From Acidobacteriota bacterium (GTDB taxonomy: Bacteria; Acidobacteriota; Terriglobia; Terriglobales; Acidobacteriaceae), in the NCBI GenBank assembly GCA_021780075.1, contig JAJXZL010000050.1, positions 1 to 64,000 of the forward strand: a stretch of DNA of 64,000 nucleotides. Reading direction: 5' to 3'. Positions 63,897 to 64,000 of this stretch are shown here, piece after piece. Below the pieces are notes generated by a model, which saw nothing but the letters and a program-made list of their open reading frames with translations, ran no database searches and was not told where the DNA came from. The position numbers and the translations under genes are program-made. The first letter of the stretch is position 1; the number at the start of each line of letters is the position of its first letter.

Positions 63897-63925
63897 CGGC
63901 GGCCTGGTTTGGAATCAGGCCGCCG
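63897..63925. terminator. Convergent hairpin between the last two genes
   Basis: CGGCGGCCTG and CAGGCCGCCG are perfect 10-bp arms with a 9-base loop, 6 bp after the stop of the Gfo/Idh/MocA gene. No U-run follows on either strand, so termination efficiency is uncertain. Confidence 0.5.
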
Positions 63926-63937
63926 AGCTGGGACGAT

Positions 63938-64000
63938 TTACGGGACGAAGACGCGCAGGCGGACGTTCCATTTGGTGCTCTGTCCGGGCTGGAGCGTGAC
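63938..64000 (-). CDS. C-terminal end of an unidentified protein (partial)
   Basis: The last 20 residues and TAA stop of a minus-strand gene continuing beyond the window (VTLQPGQSTKWNVRLRVFVP). The PGQS-x-x-W-x-V-R-L pattern is that of a last beta-hairpin of aldose-1-epimerase-like or similar sugar mutarotase folds, but 20 residues do not decide it. Confidence 0.4.
   Translation of the reverse strand, partial: VTLQPGQSTKWNVRLRVFVP

Overview
This is a bacterial chromosome segment of high GC content, densely packed with core genes and carrying no phage, plasmid, transposase, CRISPR, rRNA or tRNA genes that I can see. The gene set suggests an acidobacterium of the Terriglobia/Acidobacteriaceae type. 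The pointers are a bshC-type gene, a secretin fused to a cohesin domain, Sec-exported enzymes, long intergenic palindromic repeat mosaics, and an F-type ATP synthase operon that starts with two b-type subunits. The taxonomic call is an inference from gene content, not from a marker search.

Layout. 1-3.1 kb: end of an esterase, a lipoprotein, two repeat-filled spacers and citrate synthase. 3.5-13.1 kb: two membrane proteins, PolX, a cold-shock protein, a Nudix hydrolase, BshC, a secreted alpha/beta hydrolase, a serine carboxypeptidase and a Spy/LTXXQ-like protein. 13.2-20.1 kb: a regulatory region with divergent promoters and a possible small RNA, then the ATP synthase operon (b, b, delta, alpha, gamma, beta, epsilon) closed by a terminator. 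20.1-28 kb: small proteins, then a tightly overlapping leftward operon (CPBP protease, penicillin acylase family, large membrane protein, IspA, MIP18 family). 28.2-32.7 kb: DHH phosphoesterase, phosphofructokinase, enoyl-CoA hydratase, HD protein and a zinc-ribbon XRE regulator with a strong palindrome. 32.9-37.7 kb: envelope/isoprenoid operon uppS-cdsA-dxr-rseP-ybgC. 37.7-48 kb: O-methyltransferase, long-chain polyprenyl synthase, YajQ, TatD, MetG, ArgS, PepA, SmpB. 48.2-52.9 kb: secretin-cohesin protein, two pseudopilins, a small secreted beta-sandwich protein and a urocanase-like protein. 52.9-62.6 kb: EngB, Lon, a YqjD-like protein, a secreted nuclease/phosphatase, ClpX, ClpP, trigger factor and an outer-membrane barrel. 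62.7-64 kb: an exported Gfo/Idh/MocA protein and the end of one more gene.

The most distinctive signals are regulatory. GTGA-N6-TCAC (CRP/FNR-type) palindromes lie upstream of the ATP synthase operon, of phosphofructokinase and of a small alanine-rich gene. The ATP synthase site sits about 70 bp from two opposed promoters. A hairpin-plus-U-run element lies on the other side of that region, and a 26-bp palindrome precedes the XRE regulator. Among proteins, the secretin-cohesin fusion, the histidine-rich N-terminus of trigger factor and the urocanase-like fragment stand out.
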